DNA of 52,817 nucleotides from positions 1-52,817 of the forward strand of contig JAAYFV010000089.1 of assembly GCA_012728075.1 (NCBI GenBank), given 5' to 3'. Source of the DNA: Tissierellia bacterium. GTDB lineage: Bacteria; Bacillota; Clostridia; Tissierellales; Tepidimicrobiaceae. The notes beneath the pieces are model-generated. The model was not told the DNA's origin and did not search any database. It was given only the letters and a program-made list of their open reading frames with translations. This document shows, piece after piece, positions 35,043 to 44,992 of this stretch (positions within the stretch are counted from its first letter, which is position 1; the number at the start of each line of letters is the position of its first letter). The translations under genes and the position numbers were made by a program.

Positions 35043-36428
35043 ATGGTTGAGCTTACACCAAAGGAAATAGTTGAAGAGTTAGATAAGTATATTATTGGAC
35101 AAAAAAAAGCTAAGAAAGCTGTAGCTATTGCATTGAGAAATAGATATAGAAGAAACCTATTATCTGAAGAATTTAAAGAAGAGATAAGACCGAAAAATAT
35201 CCTTATGATAGGTCCAACAGGAGTAGGTAAAACTGAGATAGCTAGAAGATTGTCTAAGCTGGTGGAGGCGCCTTTTATAAAAGTAGAAGCTACAAAATTC
35301 ACAGAAGTTGGATATGTTGGAAGAGATGTAGATTCGATGGTTAGAGACTTAGTAGAAGAATCTATTCGAATGGTTAAAGTTGAGAAAATCGAAGAAGTTT
35401 ATGGGAAAAGCGAAAAAATTGCTGACGAAAAGATACTAGATATATTAATTCCTATATCTTCAAAGAGAAAGAGTTCTAATCCATTGGAAGCTTTGTTCAG
35501 TACAAAGGAAGAAGAAGACGAAAATTCATTAAAGGAAAAAGAACATATAATGAATAAACGAAATGAAATAAGGGAAAAATTGTTAAAGGGGGAACTAGAA
35601 AACGAAGTCATAGAGATAGAAGTTGAAGATAATTATAACTCTACTATAGAATTGTTTAGCGGCTTTGGTATGGAAGAATACAATATAAACATGGAAGATA
35701 TATTTGGAGATTTTTTACCTAAGAAAACTAAGAAGAAAAAGGTTACCATAAAAGAGGCCAGAAAGATAATAGGCAATCAAGAAGCACAAAAGCTTATAGA
35801 CATGGATGAGGTTACAAGATTAGGAATAGATAAAGCCCAGGAAACAGGAATCATTTTTATTGACGAAATTGACAAGATTGCTGGAAAAGATTATAGTGGA
35901 GGATTAGATGTTTCTAGAGAAGGAGTCCAGCGTGATATACTACCAATTATAGAAGGTACTACAGTCATGACAAAATATGGCCCTGTAAAAACAGATCATA
36001 TATTGTTTATTGCAGCAGGTGCTTTTCATGTTTCAAAGGTAAGTGATTTAATTCCTGAAATTCAAGGGAGATTTCCTATTAGAGTTGAATTAGAAAATCT
36101 AACTGAAGAAAACTTTGTTGAAATACTTACTAAGCCTAAAAATGCTATAATAAAACAATATCAACTACTATTAAGTACAGAGGGTGTTAATTTAAAATTT
36201 ACTGAGGAAGCTATCAAAGCTATTGCTAAAGCTGCATATATTACAAATGAACAATCTGAAAATATAGGTGCAAGGAGATTACAGACAGTTTTAGAAAAAT
36301 TATTGGAAGATATTTCATTTGAAGCTTCTAATCTAGATAATAGGGATATAGTTATAGATGAGGCTTATGTAAATAAAAAATTAATGACAGATATACAACA
36401 AAGAGATATATCAAAATATATATTATAG
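35043..36428 (+). CDS. hslU: HslU, ATPase subunit of the HslVU protease
   Basis: AAA+ unfoldase that feeds substrates to HslV. The 461 aa protein has [22 protein letters not shown] at the start, Walker A GPTGVGKT near 57, an acidic variable I domain of about 110-240, Walker [11 protein letters not shown] near 271, sensor and C-terminal domain, ending KYIL, the short tail that docks into HslV. AGGAGGG precedes the ATG. Stop is TAG. Confidence 0.97.
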   Translation: MVELTPKEIVEELDKYIIGQKKAKKAVAIALRNRYRRNLLSEEFKEEIRPKNILMIGPTGVGKTEIARRLSKLVEAPFIKVEATKFTEVGYVGRDVDSMVRDLVEESIRMVKVEKIEEVYGKSEKIADEKILDILIPISSKRKSSNPLEALFSTKEEEDENSLKEKEHIMNKRNEIREKLLKGELENEVIEIEVEDNYNSTIELFSGFGMEEYNINMEDIFGDFLPKKTKKKKVTIKEARKIIGNQEAQKLIDMDEVTRLGIDKAQETGIIFIDEIDKIAGKDYSGGLDVSREGVQRDILPIIEGTTVMTKYGPVKTDHILFIAAGAFHVSKVSDLIPEIQGRFPIRVELENLTEENFVEILTKPKNAIIKQYQLLLSTEGVNLKFTEEAIKAIAKAAYITNEQSENIGARRLQTVLEKLLEDISFEASNLDNRDIVIDEAYVNKKLMTDIQQRDISKYIL

Positions 36429-36444
36429 AAGGAGGATATAGTTG

Positions 36445-37224
36445 ATGGAAAGTTTATTACAAAAAACAAGAAGATTAAATAAGACATTACAAAGCTCAGG
36501 TTCAAAGCCTGTATCGTTTCAAGAACTAAGTAAAATACTCAGTGAAATATTAGATGCAAATGTTTATATAGCTAGTAGAAAAGGCAGGGTATTAGGATAT
36601 GAATTATCTACTGGGTTTGATTGCGATATAATCCAATCTGAGATAGTTAAAGAGAAAAGATTTCCTAAAAAGTATAATGATGAATTATTGAAAGTAGAGG
36701 AAACAAAAGAAAATGTAGAAGAAATTACTGAATGTGTATTTGATCAAGTCTCAGAGTGTGATTATCCAGATAAAATTACTACTATAATTCCAATAAATAG
36801 TGGTGGTGTAAGATTAGGTACTTTAGTTTTAGCTCGTTTTGGTAGAGAATTTACTGAGGATGATTTGGTTTTGGCAGAATATAGTGCTACTATTGTAGGT
36901 ATGGAGATACTTCGTTCTAAAAGTGAAGAAATGGAGGAAGAAGCTAGGAAGAGAGCTGTAGTTCAAATGGCAATAGATACCCTATCCTATTCTGAGTTAG
37001 AAGCCATGGAGCATATATTTGAAGAATTAGATGGTGATGAAGGTTTACTAGTAGCTAGCAAAGTTGCTGATAGAGTAGGCATTACCCGTTCGGTAATAGT
37101 TAATGCTCTACGTAAATTTGAATCTGCTGGGGTAATCGAATCTAGATCTTTAGGGATGAAAGGTACTCATATAAAGATCTTAAACGACAAGTTATTGGAG
37201 GAGCTAGAAAAGGTTAAAGAATAA
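36445..37224 (+). CDS. codY: GTP-sensing transcriptional repressor CodY
   Basis: Global regulator responding to GTP and branched-chain amino acids; represses nutrient-limitation genes, often including motility. The 259 aa protein has an N-terminal GAF domain (about 1-155), a long linker helix and a C-terminal winged helix, with [21 protein letters not shown] around 200-220 as the recognition region. ATG 36445 is 9 bases after GGAGG; TTG 36442 would add one residue. It ends at a strong terminator just before the flagellar operon. Confidence 0.97.
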   Translation: MESLLQKTRRLNKTLQSSGSKPVSFQELSKILSEILDANVYIASRKGRVLGYELSTGFDCDIIQSEIVKEKRFPKKYNDELLKVEETKENVEEITECVFDQVSECDYPDKITTIIPINSGGVRLGTLVLARFGREFTEDDLVLAEYSATIVGMEILRSKSEEMEEEARKRAVVQMAIDTLSYSELEAMEHIFEELDGDEGLLVASKVADRVGITRSVIVNALRKFESAGVIESRSLGMKGTHIKILNDKLLEELEKVKE

Positions 37225-37256
37225 AAATAGTGGGGTTTCCCCACTATTTTTTATTC
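37223..37256 (+). terminator. Intrinsic terminator after codY
   Basis: AAATAGTGGGG (37225-37235) pairs exactly with CCCCACTATTT (37239-37249) around a TTT loop, followed by T-rich sequence. It separates codY from the flagellar operon. Confidence 0.92.
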
Positions 37257-37283
37257 TTTATTAGGTCTTAAGAAGGATTTACC

Positions 37284-37298
37284 AATTTTCATCAAAAT
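37284..37298. promoter_or_regulatory. Candidate CodY box
   Basis: The 15 bases match the AATTTTCWGAAAATT consensus at 12 positions. It lies 119 bases upstream of the likely flgB promoter and downstream of codY itself. Chance matches are common in AT-rich DNA. Confidence 0.35.
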
Positions 37299-37402
37299 AC
37301 TACTACAAATATGGAGGATTATCTGGTATTATGTAGAATATAAGCAAAGAAAGGCTAATATTTATTTAAAAATTTAAAAACAAACTATATTGGATATAAA
37401 TG

Positions 37403-37431
37403 TTGAAACTTATGGATTATTGTAATAATAT
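37403..37431 (+). promoter_or_regulatory. Candidate promoter of the flagellar operon
   Basis: TTGAAA (37403-37408), 17-base spacer, TAATAT (37426-37431). Transcription would begin about 15 bases before the flgB GTG. The 228-base gap from codY to flgB otherwise holds AT-rich sequence and the possible CodY box. Confidence 0.45.
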
Positions 37432-37452
37432 TTATTATAAAGAGGTGATAAA

Positions 37453-37863
37453 GTGTTAAAACAATTTTATAATAATGTGGACATATTAAATAAAACTTTA
37501 GATGGGGTATGGCTTAGAAATAAGACTATAAGTCATAATATAGCCAATGCTAACACACCAAATTATAAAAGATTAACTGTAAGCTTTGAAGATAAACTAA
37601 AGAAAGCAATGGAAAAAGAAGAAAATAAGTTAGTTAGAACTCACCCTAAACATTTTCCTATATCCCAAAATATAAATGACATTAAACCGGAAATAATAGT
37701 AGATAAAAATTTCTCCTATAGATTTGATGGAAATAATGTAAATATAGATACTGAATCAGCAAATTTAGCAAAAAATACCATAATGTACAATGCTCTTGTA
37801 AGCCAAACTATAGATGAGTTTGATAAGATAAAAAATGTTATTAATGAAGGGAGTAAGTATTAA
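37453..37863 (+). CDS. flgB: Flagellar basal body rod protein FlgB
   Basis: Proximal rod subunit. The 136 aa protein has the family N-terminus with SHNIANANTPNYKR near 27-40 and a C-terminal NTIMYNALVSQTID helix. Start is GTG 37453 with GAGGTGAT. It is the first gene of the flagellar operon and its stop overlaps the flgC start (TAATG). Confidence 0.96.
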   Translation: MLKQFYNNVDILNKTLDGVWLRNKTISHNIANANTPNYKRLTVSFEDKLKKAMEKEENKLVRTHPKHFPISQNINDIKPEIIVDKNFSYRFDGNNVNIDTESANLAKNTIMYNALVSQTIDEFDKIKNVINEGSKY

Positions 37864-38303
37864 TGGGTATGTTTGATTCAATCAATATTAGTGCTTCTGC
37901 GTTAACAGCAGAAAAAACTCGTATGGATATAATAAGCAAAAATATAGCAAATGCAAATACCACTAGAGCTACAGGGGGAATGCCATATAGAAGACAAATG
38001 GTAGTATTTGAGGAAAATAAGGATAAATCTTTTTCTTCTTATTTAGATGAGTATAGCAATAAATTTACAGGTGGAGGAGTAAAGATAAGGGAAGTAGTTG
38101 AAGATAGTGCTCCATTTAGATTAGTATATGAGCCTGGCCATCCTGATGCTAATGAAGATGGCTATGTAATGTTACCTAATGTAGAAATGGTAAAAGAAAT
38201 GGTAGATATGATTGATGCTCAAAGGGCGTATGAGGCCAATATTACCGCTATGAATACAAGCAAAACCATGTTGATGAAGGCTTTAGAAATAGGTAGGAGG
38301 TAA
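37863..38303 (+). CDS. flgC: Flagellar basal body rod protein FlgC
   Basis: Second proximal rod subunit, 146 aa. SKNIANANTTRA near 26-37 and the C-terminal VEMVKEMVDMIDAQRAYEAN helix are diagnostic. ATG 37863 overlaps the flgB stop; ATG 37869 is a possible alternative two codons in. Confidence 0.96.
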   Translation: MGMFDSINISASALTAEKTRMDIISKNIANANTTRATGGMPYRRQMVVFEENKDKSFSSYLDEYSNKFTGGGVKIREVVEDSAPFRLVYEPGHPDANEDGYVMLPNVEMVKEMVDMIDAQRAYEANITAMNTSKTMLMKALEIGRR

Positions 38304-38307
38304 TTAT

Positions 38308-38604
38308 ATGCAGATTAAAACAATTACTCCATACAAACCAGCTTTTCACTATGAGGATAAAGAGCACAGCACAAAAAAAGAAGACTTAAAGTTTAGCAAT
38401 TTATTGGAAGAATCATTGGACAAGGTAAATCAATTGCAAAGGGAAAAAGAGGAATATAAAAATCTCCTTATTACAGGAGAAGTGGACAATCTTCATGATA
38501 TAACTATTGCAACAGAAAAAGCTAATATCGCTCTTCAGTTAACCCTAAGTATAAGAAATAAGATTGTTGAAGCTTATAAAGAGATTATGAGAATGCAGAT
38601 ATAG
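38308..38604 (+). CDS. fliE: Flagellar hook-basal body protein FliE
   Basis: Adaptor between the MS ring and the rod, 98 aa. It has the FSNLLEESLDKVNQLQ segment and the C-terminal IALQLTLSIRNKIVEAYKEIM pattern. GGAGG precedes ATG 38308, 4 bases after flgC. Stop is TAG. Confidence 0.94.
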   Translation: MQIKTITPYKPAFHYEDKEHSTKKEDLKFSNLLEESLDKVNQLQREKEEYKNLLITGEVDNLHDITIATEKANIALQLTLSIRNKIVEAYKEIMRMQI

Positions 38605-38635
38605 GAAATAATGTTGCAAGAAATGAGGTGTTAAG

Positions 38636-40156
38636 GTGGGGGAAACAATACAACATATGCGGAATCAATTGAATGAGTATTGGAATGAAATGGATAAAAA
38701 TAAACGAAAAAAAATACTCATTATTTCCGCTGCAATAATTCTTACAATAATAATACTTACAATTATACTTACTAGACCTAAATATGAAGTACTTTACGAA
38801 GATCTATCCTTGAAGGATATGGCCCAAATAACTAAAAAATTAGATGAAATGGGAGTGAAATGGAAAACTCCAGATAAAGATAGTAGTACTACTATATTAG
38901 TACCAGCTGATATGAAGAATAAGATAAAAATTGAATTGGCTTCTTATGGTTTACCTAAAGAAGGTTATAGCTTTATAGATGCTTTTAATGACAGTAGCTG
39001 GACCATGACAGATTACGATAAGAAGGAAAGAATGAAATATGCACTACAAAGCGAACTTTCATCCACCATATCGGAAATAGATGGCATTGAAAATGCTACT
39101 GTGTACATAGATGTGAAAGAAGGAACTGGTTTCATATTAGAAGAGAATAAAATGGAAACTACAGCTTCAGTATTTATAGAAAGGACTGACAATAGACCGT
39201 TAAAGGGTGAAACTATAACTGCTATAAAAAATCTTGTAGCAGGTTCAATAAACATGGATCCAGAAAATGTGAAGATAATAGATAGTGAAGGCAAATTGTT
39301 GAGTGAAGAACATGAAGATGAAGATTTTTTATTGACAGATCAATTTGTTATAAAGCACAATTTAGAACTTAGAATAAATGATAGCTTACGAGAATTTTTA
39401 GAAAATGTCTTTGGGGCTGGTAATGTAGATGTGAGATCTAGTGTTAAGATTAATTTTGATAGTGAAAACACAAGTATAGTTGAATTTGCACCTCCAATTG
39501 AAGGAAATGATGAAGGTTTAATTAGAAGTATGGAACAAATAGAAGAACATATGGCAGATGCTACTGAAGGAGGAATACCTGGAGTAGACCCTAATATGGA
39601 TCCTGAAGATTACCAGATGATGGAAGATGGAAATGAACGCTATAGCAAGATTAGCAATACTATAAATTATGAATTAAATGAGATTAATAAAGAAATTAGA
39701 AAAGCACCAGGTCAAGTAGAAGATATTACTGTAGCTGTACTTATCAATAGAAATGCTTTAATTGATGGAGAGTTTACACCAGGGTTAGAAGATGAAATTA
39801 CTGATTTAATTTATGCTGCAACAGGGTTAGATACAAAACAAGTAGAAGTTAAGGCTCAAAACTTTAGAAAGGATGATTTAGAAACAGCAGAAGAGAAAAG
39901 GGACATGAAGTGGCTGCCGATTATATTGTCTATCATTTTAGCATCAGCTGTAGTAGCTTATGTGGCGTATAGAAGACGCCAAGAGGATATTGAAGGGTTT
40001 GAACCAGAAATAGATGAAGAAACACTAATTGAGACTGAAGTACAAGATTTGGAATTTGAAACGGAAGAATCCAAGATGAAGGCACAAATAGACAAACTTG
40101 TTGATAATAAGCCAGAAGCAGTAGCACAATTACTAAGGACATGGCTAAATGAATAG
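38636..40156 (+). CDS. fliF: Flagellar M-ring protein FliF
   Basis: Forms the MS ring in the cytoplasmic membrane. The 506 aa protein has a first transmembrane helix near 25-42, YscJ-like ring-building domains (VLYEDLSLKDMAQI to about 220), a variable periplasmic region, a second transmembrane helix near 425-445 and a C-terminal tail that binds FliG. Start is GTG 38636, 5 bases after GAGGTG. Stop is TAG. Confidence 0.97.
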   Translation: MGETIQHMRNQLNEYWNEMDKNKRKKILIISAAIILTIIILTIILTRPKYEVLYEDLSLKDMAQITKKLDEMGVKWKTPDKDSSTTILVPADMKNKIKIELASYGLPKEGYSFIDAFNDSSWTMTDYDKKERMKYALQSELSSTISEIDGIENATVYIDVKEGTGFILEENKMETTASVFIERTDNRPLKGETITAIKNLVAGSINMDPENVKIIDSEGKLLSEEHEDEDFLLTDQFVIKHNLELRINDSLREFLENVFGAGNVDVRSSVKINFDSENTSIVEFAPPIEGNDEGLIRSMEQIEEHMADATEGGIPGVDPNMDPEDYQMMEDGNERYSKISNTINYELNEINKEIRKAPGQVEDITVAVLINRNALIDGEFTPGLEDEITDLIYAATGLDTKQVEVKAQNFRKDDLETAEEKRDMKWLPIILSIILASAVVAYVAYRRRQEDIEGFEPEIDEETLIETEVQDLEFETEESKMKAQIDKLVDNKPEAVAQLLRTWLNE

Positions 40157-40167
40157 GGTGATTTAAT

Positions 40168-41172
40168 ATGGTAAAGAGAGAATTTAATGGGAAAGAGAAA
40201 GCTGCTATATTATTAATTTCTTTAGGTCCAGAGAAATCTGCAGAAATATTCAAGCATTTAAACGAAGAAGAGATAGAAGAGTTAACATTACAAATTGCAA
40301 ATACCCGAATGGTATCAGCAGAAGAAAAAAGAGAAGTTCTAGAAGAGTTTTACCAAATTGCATTAGCTCAAGAGTATATATCAGAAGGTGGAATAAAATA
40401 TGCTAAAGAAATTTTAGAAAGGGCTGTTGGACCAGATAAGGCAATAGATATAATAAGCAGATTAACTTCCTCCTTACATGTGAGACCTTTTGAATTTATA
40501 AGAAAGGCAGATCCCAATCAATTATTAAATTATATACAAAATGAGCATCCTCAAACTATAGCTTTAATACTATCCTATCTTAATCCTAATCAAGCAGCTC
40601 AAATATTAGCCAATTTGCCACCAGAAAAACAAGGAGAGGTTACAAGGCGAATAGCAATAATGGATAGAACATCACCTGAAGTTGTAAAAGAAATTGAAAA
40701 GGTATTAGAAACTAAATTTTCTGGGATGTTGGCTCAAGATTTTACAACTACTGGAGGAGTACAGACTGTTGTTGATATACTAAATTCAGTAGATAGAGGT
40801 ACTGAAAAGTTTATCATGGAAGAATTAGATATTAGAGATGCTGAGCTAAGCGAGGAAATAAGAAGGAGAATGTTTGTGTTTGAGGATATAGTGGCCTTAG
40901 ACAATAGAAGCATTCAAAGAATTATCAGAGAAATTGATAACTCTCAATGGGCTATTGCTTTAAAAGGTGCAAGTGAAGAGGTTAAGGAAGTAGTATTTGC
41001 AAATATGAGTAAACGACTTGTAGAAATGATAGAAGAAGATATAGAATTTATGGGCCCAGTAAGGATAAGAGATATTGAGGAAGCGCAACAGAATATAGTA
41101 AATGTAATTAGAAAACTTGAAGAAGACGGGGAAATAATCACTCCTAGAGGAGGAGATGAAATCATTGTCTAA
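40168..41172 (+). CDS. fliG: Flagellar motor switch protein FliG
   Basis: Rotor protein that interacts with MotA and converts ion flux to torque. The 334 aa protein has KAAILLISLGPEKSAEIFKHL near 11-31, the EHPQT motif near 126-130 and the C-terminal torque helix FEDIVALDNRSIQRIIREID with charged residues near 237-256. Its end overlaps the fliH start by 17 bases. Confidence 0.97.
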   Translation: MVKREFNGKEKAAILLISLGPEKSAEIFKHLNEEEIEELTLQIANTRMVSAEEKREVLEEFYQIALAQEYISEGGIKYAKEILERAVGPDKAIDIISRLTSSLHVRPFEFIRKADPNQLLNYIQNEHPQTIALILSYLNPNQAAQILANLPPEKQGEVTRRIAIMDRTSPEVVKEIEKVLETKFSGMLAQDFTTTGGVQTVVDILNSVDRGTEKFIMEELDIRDAELSEEIRRRMFVFEDIVALDNRSIQRIIREIDNSQWAIALKGASEEVKEVVFANMSKRLVEMIEEDIEFMGPVRIRDIEEAQQNIVNVIRKLEEDGEIITPRGGDEIIV

Positions 41173-41923
41173 TATTATAAAATCTACAAGAATTATTGAA
41201 AGACAATTAGTATCTAGAGAAGAAGAAACAGATACCTCTATATATGAAGCTCTTTTAGAAGAAGCTAGAGAAAAATACGATGAAATAATTAAAGATGCAA
41301 TGAAAACATCTGAAGAGATTATCAACTCTGCTTATGAAAAATCTGAAGAAGTCTTAAATAATACACACAAGAGAGCTCAAGATATATTTAAAGAAAGTGA
41401 AATAAAAGGATATGAAATTGGTCATAAAAAAGGCTATAAGGAAGGATATGACGATGGTTATTATAAAGGATACAAAGAAGGCAAAGAAGATTCAAAAAAA
41501 TTAATATCCCAAGCTTTGGATATTAAAAAGGAATATATTGACAAGAGAAATTATCTATTAAAGGATGTAGAGAAGGATTTGATTCAACTGGTAATATCTG
41601 TTTATGAAAAGGTACTATATGAAAAAGTAGAAGAAGACGAAGAACTTATAGTATCCTTAATATTAAACGGAATAGATAATTTAGAAATATCACAAAAGTT
41701 AACTATAATAGTATCTGAAGAAGATTATGAAGCAGTTAAAAGATCTAAAGATATTATATTAGCAAAAGCAAGTTTGGTAGATGAAATAGATATACGGATA
41801 AATAGTGATATGATTAGAGGGGATTGTGTATTGGAAACTTCAAAGGGAAATGTAGATGTAAGTATAAACAATCAACTTAAAGAAATTAAAGATTTATTAT
41901 TAACTATAATGAATAATGAGTGA
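41156..41923 (+). CDS. fliH: Flagellar assembly protein FliH
   Basis: Regulator and stator-like partner of the export ATPase FliI. The 255 aa protein has a helical N-terminal half and a Gly/Tyr/Lys-rich run at about 83-110 of GxxxGxxxG-type repeats (GYKEGYDDGYYKGYKEG), the hallmark of FliH. The C-terminal domain resembles V-ATPase subunit E. Start ATG 41156 is only 2 bases from a GGAGG in fliG. It ends in TGA overlapping the fliI binding site. Confidence 0.93.
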   Translation: MKSLSNIIKSTRIIERQLVSREEETDTSIYEALLEEAREKYDEIIKDAMKTSEEIINSAYEKSEEVLNNTHKRAQDIFKESEIKGYEIGHKKGYKEGYDDGYYKGYKEGKEDSKKLISQALDIKKEYIDKRNYLLKDVEKDLIQLVISVYEKVLYEKVEEDEELIVSLILNGIDNLEISQKLTIIVSEEDYEAVKRSKDIILAKASLVDEIDIRINSDMIRGDCVLETSKGNVDVSINNQLKEIKDLLLTIMNNE

Positions 41924-41928
41924 TATAT

Positions 41929-43260
41929 ATGGAAGATAGAATAGATATAAAAAAATATATAAAAGAAGTTAATAGGAGAAGATTTATAAAATACACTGGA
42001 AATATAACAAAAGTTACTGGATTAACTATAGAATCTAATGGACCTATGGCTACCATTGGGGAACTTTGTTATATATATCCTCACAATAGTTTGGAACCTA
42101 TTACTGCAGAAGTTGTAGGTTTTAGAGAAGATAAAATACTTCTCATGCCTTTGGGAGATATGGAAGGGATTGCATCAGGAAGTAAAGTCGTTGCTAGCGG
42201 TAAAACCCTAAGGGTTAATGTAGGAGAGGAACTAATAGGTAGAGTTATTGACGGGCTAGGTAACCCTATAGACGGGAAAGGACCTATAAAGACTGAAAAA
42301 ACATATCCTGTATCTAATTATCCACCTAATCCATTGGAACGTAAGATAATAACTGAGCCCCTTTCCTTTGGCATTAAGGCGGTAGACGGATTGTTAACCT
42401 GCGGTAAGGGACAGAGGATAGGTATATTTGCAGGTAGTGGTGTAGGTAAAAGTACTCTTATGGGTATGGTTTCCAGAAACAGTTCTGCAGATATAAATGT
42501 TATAGGATTGATTGGTGAAAGGGGAAGAGAGGTTAGGGAATTTATTGAAAAAGATTTACAAGAAGAAGGATTGAAAAAATCTGTGGTGGTGGTAGTCACA
42601 TCTGATCAACCTGCTTTAATAAGGGTTAAAGGAGCCTTGGTAACGACTGCAATAGCTGAGTATTTTAGAGATAGTGGAAATGATGTGATGCTACTTATGG
42701 ACTCTCTTACTAGATTTGCAATGGCTCAAAGGGAGATTGGATTAGCAATTGGAGAACCCCCTGTAACTAGAGGTTTTACACCTTCAGTTTTTGCAATAAT
42801 GCCTAAATTATTAGAAAGGGCAGGTACCTCCTCACGAGGCACTATAACAGGTTTATATACTGTTTTAGTAGATGGTGATGACTTAAACGAACCAGTTACC
42901 GATATGGTAAGAGGTATAATAGATGGTCATATTATACTGTCGAGGAAATTAGCCAATCAAAACCATTATCCTGCTATAGATGTGCTAGCTAGTGTGAGTA
43001 GAGTAATGCCAAGTATTATTAATAAAGAACATTTAAATATGGCTAATGCAATAAAAGATGTGATGGCTACTTATAGTGAATCTGAAGATTTAATCAATAT
43101 TGGTGCATATAAAATGGGTTCAAATAAAAAAATTGATACAGCAATTCAGCTGAAGGATGATATAGACCTATTATTGCAACAAGAAGTTTTAGAGAGTTAC
43201 CCATTTGAAGAAACCATTTCTATAATGAATGAAATATATGAAAAAATCAATAACTTTTGA
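41929..43260 (+). CDS. fliI: Flagellar protein export ATPase FliI
   Basis: F1-beta-like hexameric ATPase of the flagellar type III export apparatus. The 443 aa protein has Walker A GSGVGKST near 169, GERGREVREF, DSLTRFAMAQREIGLA and the GTITGLYTVLVDGDD segment. ATG 41929 follows a GAGTGAT site overlapping the fliH stop. It ends in TGA followed at once by TAG. Confidence 0.98.
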   Translation: MEDRIDIKKYIKEVNRRRFIKYTGNITKVTGLTIESNGPMATIGELCYIYPHNSLEPITAEVVGFREDKILLMPLGDMEGIASGSKVVASGKTLRVNVGEELIGRVIDGLGNPIDGKGPIKTEKTYPVSNYPPNPLERKIITEPLSFGIKAVDGLLTCGKGQRIGIFAGSGVGKSTLMGMVSRNSSADINVIGLIGERGREVREFIEKDLQEEGLKKSVVVVVTSDQPALIRVKGALVTTAIAEYFRDSGNDVMLLMDSLTRFAMAQREIGLAIGEPPVTRGFTPSVFAIMPKLLERAGTSSRGTITGLYTVLVDGDDLNEPVTDMVRGIIDGHIILSRKLANQNHYPAIDVLASVSRVMPSIINKEHLNMANAIKDVMATYSESEDLINIGAYKMGSNKKIDTAIQLKDDIDLLLQQEVLESYPFEETISIMNEIYEKINNF

Positions 43261-43296
43261 TAGGGGGAATGGTGGAAGGTAGATTTTAACTTTAGA

Positions 43297-43716
43297 TTGG
43301 AAAAAGTTCTTAATTATAAAAAAACCCTTGAAGATTATAAGAAAAGTCAATATGGTATAGCTCAGAAAAAATTATTTGATGAAGAGGATAAACTTGCTAA
43401 GTTTAATAAATATAAGAATATTGTGAAAAACGAAAAAAATCAAACTGTTATAAAGACCAATATTGGTAATTTAGCTATGTATAATAATTATATTAATGAT
43501 TTAAGCAGAAAAATAAAATCACAAGAACAAATTGTCAATAAAACAAGAAAAGATGCAGAGGAAGCAAAAGAAGAGATGATAACTGCTGTGAAGGAAAAGA
43601 AGATATTTGAAAAACTAAAGGAACAGGAATATGAGGAATATTTATATCAGTTAAAAAGAGATGAAGAAAAACAGACAGATGCAATCGTAAGTTATAAAAC
43701 AAGTACCCAGCAATAG
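43297..43716 (+). CDS. fliJ: Flagellar export chaperone FliJ
   Basis: Coiled-coil stalk protein of the FliI-FliH export complex. From TTG 43297 it is 139 aa of charged helix. The expected FliJ start (xxFxFRLEKVLxYK) is encoded just upstream as VDFNFRLEKVLNYK from GTA 43279. TTG 43297 corresponds to the Leu of that motif and has no binding site, while the real 5' end has a GGTGG-rich stretch (43271-43275) but no canonical start codon. Either GTA is used, a base change or single-base insertion has occurred, or the protein is shortened. Stop is TAG. Confidence 0.82.
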   Translation: MEKVLNYKKTLEDYKKSQYGIAQKKLFDEEDKLAKFNKYKNIVKNEKNQTVIKTNIGNLAMYNNYINDLSRKIKSQEQIVNKTRKDAEEAKEEMITAVKEKKIFEKLKEQEYEEYLYQLKRDEEKQTDAIVSYKTSTQQ

Positions 43717-43726
43717 GGGGAGTATC

Positions 43727-44968
43727 ATGGAAGATATGGGAAATATAAAGCAGAAAAAATCATGGAAGGTAAGATTAATATTGATTACACTATTAATAAT
43801 CCTACCTCTATCTATATTAACTTTTTTATATTTTAACAATAAGTCCTTCAATTCTAAAGCAAACAATATATTAAGTAAGTTGCCAGGAGCTTTAGGAGAA
43901 TATTTTTATTCATCATCTGATTTTGATGATGTGGACAGTGAATACAAGAAGGAGTATCTAGCAAATCATTTTTTATCTTTAGACTCTAATACGGCTGCAG
44001 ATAAGCTATACATAATAAAAGGAGAAGATGAAAAGCTATATGCAGAAATTATAAGAATTATGAATTCAAATTCTCCTACAAAGACTAGTGAAATAATAAC
44101 TATAGTTAGAAATAGGGAGCAAAGTAAAAATATCCTTTCATCTATTTATGATGAAGTAAAAGATAGGAATGAAAGTAAATTTTTAGATGAGGTAAATAGA
44201 TTAGAGAACCAGGATTTATTGAGTACCATCAATGAAATAACAAAGAGGATGGAGAAAGATAAGGAGTTTAGAGATAATATTTCTGAAATATTTACTGTAA
44301 TGGATGAAGAAAAAGCTGCAGAAATTTTATATTATCTAGATGAATCTCTTAAAGATGATATATTGTTCTCTTTAGAAGACAATATAAGATCTACCATAGA
44401 AGCTAAGTTATCAGCTAAAAAGGCTGAATATTTAAAACTAGTGGATTTAGCTGGCTTATATGAAGTAAAACCAGTTGAAACAGCAGTTGAAGAAATAGGA
44501 AATACAGAAATATACACTATAGATGAATTAGGGACTATATATAGAAATTTATCTATACTCAAATCTGCTGAGATACTATCAAAAGTAGATGATGATGATT
44601 TTATACAAGAATTATTTAATTCCATTAGAAAACAAGAAGAATTAAATGGAGATGAAAAATCTATAACTGGAGAGATTAGCAAAACAATACAATTTATGAG
44701 TGAATACAATAAAAAAATTGATGATTTAGTTTCTGTTTATGAGAAGATGAATCCTAGTAAAGTCGCTAAAATTGTTGAAAAGATGATGGACAACGATACT
44801 ACAGTAACCTATTTGGAGATATTTTCTGAACCGGCTTACGAAATTACAGACTCTACTATAGTAATAGATGTGCTATCTAGAATGGGAAATAAAACTTTAT
44901 CAAGTATTATGAATTATATTAGTACTGACAAAGCTTCTAAACTAACTCAAATGTTAGTTGAACCATAA
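43727..44968 (+). CDS. MotE/YlxF-like flagellar protein, enlarged
   Basis: A 413 aa protein with one N-terminal transmembrane helix (about 15-35) and a long helical exported or periplasmic-side part. Segments such as MDEEKAAEILYYLDE near 191-205 and MNPSKVAKIVEKMMDN near 344-359 resemble the MgtE N-terminal repeat found in MotE chaperones. B. subtilis ylxF occupies the same slot between fliJ and fliK but encodes only about half this length. The duplication of MgtE_N-like modules is unusual. Function here (a motor or rod chaperone) is inferred from context. Confidence 0.65.
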   Translation: MEDMGNIKQKKSWKVRLILITLLIILPLSILTFLYFNNKSFNSKANNILSKLPGALGEYFYSSSDFDDVDSEYKKEYLANHFLSLDSNTAADKLYIIKGEDEKLYAEIIRIMNSNSPTKTSEIITIVRNREQSKNILSSIYDEVKDRNESKFLDEVNRLENQDLLSTINEITKRMEKDKEFRDNISEIFTVMDEEKAAEILYYLDESLKDDILFSLEDNIRSTIEAKLSAKKAEYLKLVDLAGLYEVKPVETAVEEIGNTEIYTIDELGTIYRNLSILKSAEILSKVDDDDFIQELFNSIRKQEELNGDEKSITGEISKTIQFMSEYNKKIDDLVSVYEKMNPSKVAKIVEKMMDNDTTVTYLEIFSEPAYEITDSTIVIDVLSRMGNKTLSSIMNYISTDKASKLTQMLVEP

Positions 44969-44992
44969 ATTTAAGTCATAGGAGGTGATAAG

